NCBI GenBank assembly: GCA_949825045.1
Contig: OX463812.1
Coordinates: 17,355,956 to 17,419,955, forward strand
Direction of reading: 5' to 3'
Length of the DNA: 64,000 nucleotides
Source: Argyresthia goedartella
Taxonomy: Eukaryota > Arthropoda > Insecta > Lepidoptera > Argyresthiidae
Positions 21,865-32,100 of the stretch are shown in pieces; position 1 is the stretch's first letter; the number at the start of each line of letters is the position of its first letter. Under the pieces are notes generated by a model. It saw nothing but the letters and a program-made list of their open reading frames with translations, was not told the origin of the DNA and searched no databases. The translations under genes and the position numbers were made by a program.

Positions 21865-23668
21865 TTTCGTACCACTTGCTCAAAAAAGTGACATTCTATG
21901 CCACAAAAAGCGAACATAACAAAAGTCATTTTTAATCTGTTGAAAACAGGGAAAGAAAATTGTACTGAATTTCATTCATCCTCTAGGGGAGAATGTGATT
22001 TAAATTTGGAATACTTACCGAAATTTATACTGAACTACATCTGTGTTTACACCAATGAGTTTGTTTATAATGCATTATACATCTTTTTGAAAAAGGAATA
22101 CGCATTTATTATGCAGTTATGATTATTAAATAAAATTACGAAAACCGACGCAGCCGTATGAGCTTGATGCCTTTGCTTTTCCGACAAAAAAATATTAGTC
22201 TAGGAGTTTGCCGCGTTTTTGTTTTCTTCAAATACCTACATAAACGTTAAGTTTATTTTAATTTATTTTTATAAATAAGTTAATGTTCTAAAAAATAAGT
22301 TACGATGTTAAATCAAAGCGACAGTGACAGTGAATTGTCGGATTCCATCAGTGCAAATGCTGCCGCAATTATAAATAATTTGCTTCCAACAAATCCAAGG
22401 AAAACTATTTAAAAACTTATGAAGAATTTTCAACGTGGAGAAGTGCGAAAGGCCTATCAATTTCAGAATCAGTACTTCTTGTCTATTTTGATTATTTATC
22501 CAAGACAAAGAATCCGAATATACTTTAGTGCATATACTCAAAACTGAAAGCTACCATAACCATCAAACATAGCATTGAAATAAATACATTCACGAAATTA
22601 CTGGCTTTTTTAAAAAGAAAATCAGACGGGCATTGTGCAAAGAAGTCTAAAAATTTTATGACTCAAAATGTGGAAAAATTTCTTAATGAAGCTCCTGATG
22701 AAATTTTTCTGGCCACAAAAGTAAGCATGATTTAACTATGAATATTTCGTATCTTAGTAATGGTAATTATTCTATATATTTACCTGTTTTTTATCTTTGT
22801 GATAGGTGGCCTTAAAGTGGACTCAATGGTGCTTGCCGCGGATGTGAACTTGTAAACTTAAAGGTGGAGGACGTAGAAAATCATTCCAATGAATTGCTGC
22901 TGATTAATGTAAAGGAAACTAAGACAAAGGAAAATCGGTCATTCATTGTACAAGGACAATATACTAAAATCATTCATAAATACCAAGCATTACGTTCCAC
23001 CAACATGGAAAACAATAGATTTTTTATAAACTATCGGAATGGGAAATTTACTCGACAAGCCATCGGCAAAAATAAAATTAGCAATATGTCAAAGGAAATT
23101 TCTAAATATTTAAAACTTAAAGATGTTGAACTATACACCGGTCACTGCTTTAGAAGAACTTCGGCGACTTTCTTGGCGGATTCAGGGGCGGATATTACGT
23201 CAATAAAAAGACACGGTGGTTGGAGGTCTGATAGAGTAGCTGAGGGTGTTATCGAAAGCTCAATGGCGAATAAAACCATATTAAGCAGTCAAATTAACAA
23301 AAATATAAAACTTAATCCATCAGAGCCACAACCATCAACTTCCGGCATCTTATCTTTGTCCGTAACTCACGATGCACCACTATCTCCGACGTATACTATC
23401 TACAATGAAACGCAAGTTCCTCAGACGCAAGAACAGAGAAATACTCAAATCAACTCATCAACAATAAATATACCAAACAAAAATGTAACTCTCTCTATCA
23501 ATAATTGGACCAATGCTTCGAATGTTAACTTTTACTTTTAATTGTCATTATTTTTAATAAAGGCTTATCCCATATTATTATTGTGTTAATTTTTTCGCAA
23601 ATGGTACGAAAAGTAGAGTATTTTCCTCGGTGATAAAGGTGTCTTAGTCTTGGGTGAACTTAAATCAA
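21865..23668 (+). mobile_element. Crypton-like element inserted in mariner (copy 1)
   Basis: DNA interrupting the mariner gene. It starts TTTTCGTACCACTTGC and carries a tyrosine-recombinase pseudogene. A 17-bp inverted repeat, CTTTTCGTACCACTTGC at 21863-21879, pairs with GCAAATGGTACGAAAAG at 23597-23613 (one mismatch). Cryptons are not known for terminal inverted repeats, so either this is an unusual YR element or the repeat is incidental. The element is cut at 23668, where DIRS sequence begins. Confidence 0.6.
22305..23541 (+). pseudogene. Crypton-like tyrosine recombinase, broken (copy 1)
   Basis: A frame beginning MLNQSDSDSELSDS stops at PRKTI. Its continuation (TYEEFSTWRSAKGLSISES...) is in another frame, as is a later segment, so the N-terminal region has several frameshifts. 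A GT-AG intron of 85 bp is visible (22721-22805). The next exon opens with another frameshift, then GLNGACRGCELVNLKVEDVE with the likely catalytic Arg. A 225-codon open frame (22864-23541) carries TGHCFRRTSATFLADSGAD (HxxR box) and KRHGGWRSDRVAEGVIE. In the insect relatives I know, the last motif reads GYIE; here the expected nucleophile Tyr is Val. The recombinase should be dead. Confidence 0.7.
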
Positions 23669-24082
23669 ACAAATGTCGTGTTTGCCAAGTGGGGAACCCC
23701 CGTAATCGATCTTTTTGCTTCCAGGAGAGCTCACGTGGTTCCAACGTACTGTACACTGGACAGAACCGACAACCAGGCGAGCATGTACGATGCTCTAGGC
23801 AGCAAGTGGGATTTCAAGTTGGCATGGCTGTTCCCGCCGCCTTATCTCATTCCCAGAGTATTGACGCACTTAAACAATGCACTGGGTGTGTACCTGATCG
23901 TAGCCCCGAGATGGCACAAAGTTTACTGGAGACCAGACCTGAAGAGCCGCGCATTGTCACCCCCATTCACGATAAGGAACCTGTCGCAGGTCCTAGTCGA
24001 TGTAATGACGGGACGTCCGCCCCCCAACATATCGGAGATGACGCTGGAGATATGGAGATGTGGGGTTGGCAAGAACACCTAA
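23669..24082 (+). pseudogene. DIRS RNase H domain fragment
   Basis: Open frame from the breakpoint to a stop at 24082 with WGTPVIDLFASRRAHVVP, WDFKLAWLFPPPYLIPRVL and VAPRWHKVYWRPDL, the signature of the DIRS RNase H tail of the pol protein. The Asp in IDLFAS fits the first acidic residue of RNase H. The upstream reverse transcriptase is missing, so the gene is truncated. It overlaps the recombinase frame by about 31 bp in a different frame, as is usual for DIRS. Confidence 0.75.
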
Positions 24083-25032
24083 GTGACTGGAGCGAGGAAC
24101 AAAAAGCTCTGCTCCGTTCGAGCTGGCGTGAATCCACTCTTAGAACGTATAAACCAGCTTGGACCCGTTGGCGAAACAGGACCATAACTCACAAGGTACA
24201 TACACATAAACCTACAGGCTCAGACCTGGCCCGATTCCTCACTAATCTACATCAAAAGGAAGGCCTTTCATACAGCACTATCCTTGTTCATAAATCTGTA
24301 GTGTCTACTCTTTGTGATCCCAGTGAAAGTAATAAGCTAAGCTCACATACACTTGTAAAACAAGTCCTAAAGTCCATTGGGTTAGCTAAGCCTAAACCTA
24401 TCAAAGCCCCCATCTGGGATATAGACTCCCTTGTAAACCATCTTTCTAAAAGAACCTGCAATTCATCAAGTTTATTTGCCACCTCTCAAAGAGCGGCTGC
24501 TTTACTCCTACTATGCTCGGGTAGACGTGTACACGATTTAACTTTACTTACCGTTACTCAGGAACACTGTATTATTTCAGATGACAGCATAATCTTATGG
24601 CCATCTTTTGGCTCCAAAACTGACTCCATTACCCATCAACAATCGGGATGGAAGCTAAATAAGAATAAGGACAAGTCACTGGATCCTATCTACTGGATAC
24701 GCCGCCTCATTGAGTTGGGGAAACCTAGGCGAATTGCTGCTAAGTGCGATAATCTGTTTGTGAGTACTACAGGCGACCCCAAAGCTGCTACACGTACCAT
24801 AGGGGGCTGGCTGAAGAAACTACTTCAAGATGCAAACATCAATGCTACGCCTGGCAGTTTCAGATCAGCTGTTGCATCCAAAAACTGGATCGAACACTTT
24901 CCCATTGATGACATACTATCCCGAGGCAACTGGAAGTCTGCTAAGACCTTCCAAATTTTTTATCAAAGAGAAGTAAAATCTGGAGATAGAAGAGAGTCAT
25001 TGATTACGAACCTATTCTCCCCTGTCGAGTAA
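24052..25032 (+). CDS. DIRS tyrosine recombinase
   Basis: A 326-codon open frame (start chosen at the ATG of MEMWGWQEHL, 24052). It has an N-terminal SAM-like core-binding region (about residues 15-120: WRESTLRTYKPAWTRW) and a C-terminal catalytic region. Likely catalytic residues are Arg158/159 in CSGRRVHDLTLL, Arg271 in GSFRSAVASKNW, and Tyr304 in SAKTFQIFYQRE. It would integrate circular DIRS cDNA in the nucleus. Unlike the neighbouring Crypton-like enzyme it keeps a nucleophile Tyr and has no internal stop. It belongs to a truncated element, so any activity would depend on an unknown promoter. Confidence 0.8.
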   Translation: MEMWGWQEHLSDWSEEQKALLRSSWRESTLRTYKPAWTRWRNRTITHKVHTHKPTGSDLARFLTNLHQKEGLSYSTILVHKSVVSTLCDPSESNKLSSHTLVKQVLKSIGLAKPKPIKAPIWDIDSLVNHLSKRTCNSSSLFATSQRAAALLLLCSGRRVHDLTLLTVTQEHCIISDDSIILWPSFGSKTDSITHQQSGWKLNKNKDKSLDPIYWIRRLIELGKPRRIAAKCDNLFVSTTGDPKAATRTIGGWLKKLLQDANINATPGSFRSAVASKNWIEHFPIDDILSRGNWKSAKTFQIFYQREVKSGDRRESLITNLFSPVE

Positions 25033-25493
25033 TTAAGACAATTATGTATTGTTCAATACTTTATTCCAAAGTTTGATTTATATTTGCTGATTTTAGTAAT
25101 ACCTACCTAATTTATTTACTGGTTTGGTACCATTTCTACGCAGGTTCTATCAAGATGAATAATAATACCTGTTTATAAGTTACAAGTTAATTTTATTTCT
25201 TTAAACCACACTAATCACCTCATCTTAACAGAAAGCAATACAGAACAGATACAATAATGTCATAAGTCATAGTACCTAACCTACATACAGTACATGTAAA
25301 CTTTAGGTTTCTACCTAAGGGATCATCGATCAGTCCGAATAAATTATAGATAGATACTTACTTGTTTATCAAAATACCTGAATCATTCATAATTTCTGTA
25401 TGTCACAACATAAACATACCTACTTTTATTTAAATATGTATGTTTACGAATCACATTAGCGTCCACCAACACCAGGCGATATCAAACACGTCT
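25033..25493. other. DIRS 3' non-coding region
   Basis: AT-rich sequence between the recombinase stop and the terminal repeats. No gene or RNA is visible. Confidence 0.4.
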
Positions 25494-25495
25494 CT

Positions 25496-25868
25496 CATGT
25501 TTTAATTAGGCCCTGAATATCGGTCAAGATATTTAATAGAGACGTTTTACCTGAAAATAAAACGTTTATTAAATACTTACCATATTCAGGGCCTAATATT
25601 TTTTAAATCTGCCTGGTGGACATGAGAGATCCAATGAAGCTAAATTCGAATTCAATAATCCGAACTGCCTCGGTGGTGTGGTGGGGCGCGCGCGCATACA
25701 AGGTACCACGCGGCTTAACCGAACATCCGGGCGGGAACGGACGGACCGGATATACGTCACTAGTTTAGCACTGAAAATCAAGGATGTCTTCTCTCATGTT
25801 TTTAATTAGGCCCTGAATATGGTAAGTATTTAATAAACGTTTTATTTTCAGGTAAAACGTCTCTATTA
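25496..25868. repeat. DIRS-type terminal inverted/direct repeats
   Basis: A perfect 64-bp inverted repeat: 25534-25597 (starts TAATAGAGACGTTTTACCTG) is the exact reverse complement of 25805-25868. A direct partial copy of the second arm's start (CATGTTTTAATTAGGCCCTG) sits at 25496-25520 and at 25796-25820. Mixed inverted and direct terminal pieces fit the inverted termini plus internal complementary region used for DIRS circularisation. The 207-bp spacer holds a GC-rich patch (25675-25745). Confidence 0.65.
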
Positions 25869-25953
25869 TTATGAAACTCGCCTTCGGCTCGTTTCATGAA
25901 CCCACTCTCGAGTTTTAATGCCCTCCATTATGCAGCAGTCACATAAACTACTA
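25867..25953. repeat. Palindromic MITE-like family, second member
   Basis: GAAACTCGCCTTCGGCTCGTTTC and CTCGAGTTTTAATGCCCTCC (shown in separate parts) are the inverse of the element at 9441-9562, sharing the CATTATGGAGGGCATTAAAA arm. It abuts the left edge of duplication copy 2 at 25962. Confidence 0.5.
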
Positions 25954-26872
25954 ATATATCAACAGAATTTTTTATCAGTTAAGATTTGAATACTATGTTC
26001 ATAGAATCGCACTATTACGGAAACGGAAAAATGATCAATAATTTACCCAAACATATTAAAAACGTTAAATATATGACCACAATTAAAAAAACTATTAAAA
26101 CATCATCACAATGCAATCATTATTTCATATTACTCAAAATATTATTTCATGTTACTCAAAATATGAAATAATACAAATTAGGAAATAAAATATGTAAATA
26201 ACTATTGAGAATCAATTACTCTAAAATTATTACTAAAATAAACTTCTTAAAATCTAAAATCTTATAAACACTTTAAAATAGATTTATACATGTAAAAAAC
26301 AAAATATTTTTTCAATTATGTAATTGTTTTTGTAATTGCTTTCAATTACAATTACAAGGCGAAGGCGGCGGCGGCGGCAGTGCGAAGTACCTACTGCAAT
26401 GCCGGGTTAACGGGTTTGTCTTTTATTTATTGCTGTATACTTTACTGACTACCTTCTTGTGGTGCCTAGGTCTGGTTAAAGTTAAAGTAGTAGTATACTT
26501 ATAGTACTATTACTAATAACAAATTGTACTACGAAATGTCATCGTTTTCACAGTTTTTTGCTGTTAAAGTTAGTCAACCTAGGCGTAAAATTTTAAAAAT
26601 AACAAAGTTTTTTTACCTTTTTGCTATAATGTGAAATAGTCACGCCCAGTTCTAACTCAGTGTGTTGATGGTCTGTTAGTCAGTGTCCGTAGTCTTATTA
26701 ATAATTATTCTTTAAATAAACAACCGGTGTGAAGTTGGCAGCCAAGAGTTAGCAGCCAATATAATCCGATCAAATTAAGGAGGTACTTTTTCATATTGCA
26801 CTAAGGGCCTTTATGATAGGTTTTAGGCAATATAAATGGTGTCTAGTGCCTGTTGATAAAACTAATACTTTC

Positions 26873-26876
26873 TTAA
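26873..26876. other. piggyBac target-site duplication (left TTAA)
   Basis: TTAA in ACTTTCTTAACCAG. The empty site ACTTTCTTAATGAACC is preserved at 905-920. Confidence 0.95.
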
Positions 26877-29194
26877 CCAGTCGCCTGTGGCGGCCATTTT
26901 GTAACTTTCGCCGTGTCGGTGGGTACCGGAGCGGGAATCCCACACATCAGGAATTCTGAGCGCCGATGTTTAGTTTTTGATGAATTTCTCCTATTCTAGT
27001 TAGAATTAAGATTAGTTCTAATTAGAATATTACTCTAATTGGAATTCTTTACCCTTTTTCCTTTCCACAACGCCTTTATTTCAGTTTAATTACAGCTAAT
27101 ATGTGTTACATAATATGAAGCTCCCTAAGTTGTACTTATTTCTGTATTATTTTAATAACAAAGCAAGATTTAGGCCTAATGTTTGATTTTATTAATGCGT
27201 TATATTGTATAGAACTCTAATAAACACAAACACATATAGTCTTCATACATTTATTTATCAAAATAAAACTTTTTCAAAAGTTACAAAAATAGGGCCTCAT
27301 AAATGTCAGCCAATATTAGGTATACAATTTAGGACTGTTTCAAAGCACCCTTGGCAATATTGACCAATATTCTTCGGTTTACAGAAACTAAAGCATATGA
27401 GCTATCAGTAACCAAAGCCTCAAACTTGTAAGATAAATAAATAACGAGCAGAGAATCTACTAAAATACCACTGTAATATGACACAAAAAATAGTAGGTAA
27501 GTAAATCTTAGGTTATGGTTGAAAGGTAGTAGTTATCTTATTAAATATACATTATCTAATAACTACATAGAACAAAGTATTGGATTTATACATAAACCCA
27601 AGACCTTTCATACAAATATTTAGAGTACCATGATGATAAACATTGCAAATAATCATCCACTTTTGTGCCATGGAGGTGAAGATAATATGGATGAGCCTTG
27701 TGATTTTTCTCGGGACAAAACTTTTATATTATATTTTGTTAAAATAACATAGGTACCTAATATAAAAAGCGTAACGCCTTTTCCCATTCCGGTGGCAGTG
27801 GCACAATGGGCCCACAAAGGATATTTAAAATATGTTCAAATTAGATGAAATTAATACGGCTCAACAAAATCTGTCATTAGACATAGTGCCTTACGGGGTC
27901 AAATGCAATGTAAGATATTAAATTAAATAACTTTATTAATATTATTAATTTATTTTGAGATAAAAATACAAATTTTACAATTATAAAAACACAATCAATC
28001 AGACAACACCGATATTAAATTAAAATGAAATCAATTGGTAGGTATTATACACAGCATACAAAGACATTAACACATTTTATTATGTTTGTTTGTGTAAGTA
28101 CATTTTTTTGTTTATTTGTTCATCGATTAATGTTATTTTCATTATTTGCCATGTAATATAAAAAAAAACAACTATATGAGCAATTATACATATCAACATA
28201 CGGGATCGTGGAGGAAAATTGTTGGTTTGTAATTTTACTAGTGATAAAATTAGTGAACAATACAAAACATTAATAAGAAGTGTTCCAAGCGGCATAAAAA
28301 AAACACAAAGCTACATTAAAAACTAAAGAAAGTAGCCTTATTGTTTATCTCGCAGTCCCAGTCGCATAATCCAGCAAAGCAGGGCATTGTCGTATTAAAA
28401 GAGAGAGAGAGAGAGAGAGAGTATTCTGAATGGTATTTTTTTCGATTTAACATTATACAAAAATCAGCTCTTGTCAAATAGCGAATTTCGACAGGTATTG
28501 CTATCGATATGCAGACATACACATTAAGGCTACAAAGAACAAATAAATTGCGATCCAGATGAAGCTTTAAAGGCCTTACATGCGCCAATTGCCTAAGACA
28601 TAAAATAAAACGAGGCAAAATTCCGTCAAAATACAGAAAAAAATATACCCATATAGGTATGAGAAAATAATGCATCAGAAAGTACTTTACTTTACTTGAT
28701 ACTTTCTTACACAAAAAAAATATAGTGAGCTTATCTCTAACAAGAGATTTCTTCCAGCAAACCTAGGATAGAAAAGATAAAAAAACACAAACAAGGTTTT
28801 CACATAACAAATATAAGGAAACAAAAATACAAATTGACGCATGTTTAGGCCTATACTACTACTACTACTCTACCCTGTATGATACATTCTCACAATTAAA
28901 TAACTGTCTCATTCCACTGTAGGTAAAGGCTTATTCTTTGAATTAAGTATGAAAGTCTTCATACCACTGTGGGCAAAGGTCTATCTTCCGCTGGAATAAG
29001 AAACAAAGAAAACATAAAGACAAACTAAAAGACAATTAGAGAAACAAAAAAACAACAAATGTATGCCGATACCATTTGGATGTTATTGTTATTGTAAATT
29101 GTGAATTTAAATGGAATTGAAAATAGATAGAGCTTTTGAATACTAGCGTGTGTGTGTCGTGTTACTGTATGTAGTGTATGTGTTTTGTGAAGTA
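26877..29194. other. Non-coding left part of the piggyBac element
   Basis: Downstream of the transposase stop. It holds a (GA)n run at 28399-28421 and a LINE or SINE tail-like stretch at 28727-28770 (GAGCTTATCTCTAACAAG, shared with 60871). Two decayed CCACTGTRGGYAAAGG motifs lie at about 28914 and 28969, and a CTTTTCCCATTCCGGTGGCA motif at 27779. The frames at 28080-28295 and 28316-28714 show no family resemblance. No close AATAAA follows the transposase stop; the nearest on the minus strand lies about 1.1 kb downstream (28077-28117). Confidence 0.6.
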
Positions 29195-32100
29195 TTATTG
29201 GCGGAGAGAACTAATGTGCGGCCTGAAGCACGTGTAGCCACATACCGGAATCTCACACTTTTCACAGTATGTGATTGACCGTTTGCGGCAGACCACACAC
29301 ACTTTGCGGGTACGGTTTTTCGCGCTGACTATTGGCAAGAGCTTGTAAAGTATCGGGATATGGTAGAGAGTTTCGTTGTGTGGTGTATCAGGTGTTTCGA
29401 CTATGCGAGCGTGGGTTTCAATCAACTGTGTCACCAGAGTTTTGCGAAAACTCCGGTGAACCATTGGATTGGCGGATGTTTCTTTGTGCAGTATGAATGC
29501 GTTGAGTGTGCTAGCATTCAAAAGTCTTCGAAACAGCTTCTTGTACCAGACCCTGTTACGGCGGCGTTCCAGGGGGTACATAGACAGCATTTGGTCTTTC
29601 TTGTCTACCCCGCCCATGCACACGTTATAATCGGGGACCATGGACGGCTTCAGTGTTTGGCCGCAATTCACAGAGCAGAGTCCGTGGTAAGTGGAGATAA
29701 GAGCGACGCGGTTCTTATCTCTCCATACCAGGATATCTACATCGCCTGATGTGCAGCCCACCACCTGACCAACCACCATTTCATTCTTCTTCAACTGCGC
29801 CACATTGGTCGGAACGAACTTGCGGTTGGTCCGAAGCGTCCCCACACAGTCGAAACCCCGGCATTTCAACTCGCGTGCAAGGGCGGGGGAGTTGTAAAAA
29901 TTGTCCATCCAAATGGTATATCCTTTATGCTCGAGACCAGTCAAAAGTCTGAGTACAAGGGCAGGCACGATTCCAGTTATTGGACTTACTTCATGTTCGT
30001 CTGTGACATCGTGGCCAGCATGGACCTCAAAGCGCCACAAGTAGCCGGTCTTTGATTCACAGACTTCGTAAGTTTTTATTCCTACGCCAGCTGCTTTATT
30101 CTGGATGAACTGGTTAATATCTAACCAGCCCTTCCACATTGTGAGACTTTCATCGAGCGCAATGTTTTGAGACAATTTATATAATTGTGAGAATTTAGCA
30201 TTCAGGTGGTCCAAAATGGGACGTACCTTAAAAATCTTAGCTTCGGATCGTGTCATTGTTGCCGGATCGCAATTTACATTGTCCTCGAAGTGGAGACATG
30301 TGCTCAGCAGCCGGAAGCGGTCATACCTCATCACTTTTGTGAACCCCGGGGTGCTGAAGATATCGACGCATTTATTCCAATATTCCTCTAGCCGTGATTT
30401 TGCCACAACTCCTACCGCCAGAATTATGGCAAAATACACGTAGAGCTCATCTACCGTCGTATCAACCCATTTGGTAATTCTGCTGGAGGGACAGATCGAT
30501 CCGTCCTCCAGCATCCTCGCTGCCGTCTGCTGAGCATACCGGTTTGTCTCCACTGCAATGTGCTCCATAATCGGGCGATCCCATATGGCAGTAAATGCAT
30601 CATATGGGGTCGCACATGAAACCTGCGGACCACAGTTATTTTCGGAGAAGGGTTCCCTCCTCAGTTCAGGTGGAATCTGAGTTGTTGGGAATTCTCTCCA
30701 GTTAAACTTAAATTTATCTATATTTTCGCTCGGGGTCTGGAACTCGGGCTCAGTTTGCGGCTCGGGACGAGGCAGGGGCTCGGGTTCAGGCAGGGGCTCA
30801 GGCATGATCACTGACAGACCGTCAAGGTTCACAGCCTGAGCCAGAGCCAGAGCCCGAGCATCTGGCGCCCCTTCATTGTCATCGTCCTCGAACCGCCGCG
30901 TGGCCTTTGGGTCCTTTTGCCTTTCCACATCGTCATCGTCATTGTCGACGTCGGAGTCCTCTTCGCTACCTGATTTGAATGGTTAAAATAGAGTTAGACG
31001 TCTGAGGTGTGAGTATTACTCGTATCCGATGGAGATATATATTTTTATTCTTACTCGTCTGAGGTATGGAGGAAAAGGTTTGACGTTGAGTTATGACTTA
31101 TGATATAGGTATTCAGTAAACGCATGTAAAGGAATATTCTTTTAAAGACTGTATTTTTTTTTCGTAAAAATCCGATTTTTTTATCAGATATATATACAAT
31201 GAAAAAATTATCTTTTAACATCACATAATTAGTTTATACTGACAAAGTGAACAGGTTAAATGATACATTTATAACATAGCGTCACACCTTTTCCCATACG
31301 GAGTGGCAGAAGCAGAATCATGCCCACTTTTAGCTAGTTATTCAGAGCCAACAGTGGCCAACACTCCAATCAGCGAGACAGGAGGCTAGCCTTACTATGT
31401 TTTCCATCAAATATGAAGGTTTATAATTTAATGTTTATTTTTTTATCAAGAAAAGCAACACGATATTGTCATAATAAAAAAAAGAAAAGCAATACGATAT
31501 TGTCATAATAAAAAAAATACAACAATAAGTGTCGAAATCGATATGACTGAGTCAAAAAATCGTCAAATCCCATACATTTTTGTTTAGGTAATAAGTTATT
31601 TTTGTGTAGTAAAGCCCTTACAATCTGCTAAATTTATAGCCCAGAGCAAACACAAATATCATGACATATGGACCTCTTCCTAAACGGGGTAGCAGAGGCA
31701 AAATTGTGCAAATTTTTAGACAGATTTATCCATTTCTTCATAAAAAAATAAAATAAAAATCCATTGATATATATCCATTGAAACATATATCGTGATATTT
31801 ATCAGCGAACCCTGATTGAAACATATATCGTAATATATCTGCGAACCCTGGTATTTAGCGAGGTTTATTTCACTTACCGTAACAGAGTAGGTTTTCAATT
31901 TCTTTCTCACGAAGAGGACGCACGTTCGCCGACGACGACGATGACGATGGGATACTGTAAAATATAATAATGTTATCATCCTCAAAAAGTATGAAATAAT
32001 GGAAAAATCTAAAAATAATATACTTACAGGCAACGTTTTGCCCTGGGAGGCGGGCACAGCGGCAAGATACCTTCTTCTATCTGCCTGTAAAAACATAGTA

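Larger units (their letters stand above)
1..23668 (+). repeat. Composite segmental duplication, copy 1
   Basis: Bases 1-910 match 25962-26872 almost base for base (one substitution seen near 240), and the match resumes after a piggyBac insertion and runs through the foldback, LTR, mariner and Crypton-like blocks to 23668, which pairs with 49877. The copies differ mainly in the piggyBac insertion and in the number and size of the internal tandem units. The left end may lie outside the window. Such near identity suggests a very recent duplication or a collapsed or expanded assembly. Confidence 0.9.
23669..25876 (+). mobile_element. DIRS-like retrotransposon, 3' half
   Basis: Joined directly to the Crypton-like element at 23668/23669 without its gag, RT and 5' terminus. 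It contains an RNase H region overlapping a tyrosine recombinase frame, the DIRS gene order, followed by inverted and direct terminal repeats (25496-25868). DIRS elements are not normally 5'-truncated by their integration mechanism, so the left edge is probably a rearrangement breakpoint. Confidence 0.75.

Noticed and set aside
23650..24051. Upstream extension of the DIRS recombinase frame
   Set aside because: This part lies in the wrong frame of the RNase H gene and begins at a non-ATG codon across the Crypton/DIRS breakpoint; the recognisable recombinase begins near 24052.
25805..25868. A mini-intron (GGTAAGTATT...TTTTCAGGT) in the DIRS terminal repeat
   Set aside because: It would be under 40 bp, lies in non-coding terminal repeats, and the same sequence occurs inverted at 25534-25597.
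29360..29952. Open frames of 129 and 67 codons on the plus strand
   Set aside because: They lie antisense to the conserved catalytic core of the piggyBac transposase and encode nothing recognisable.
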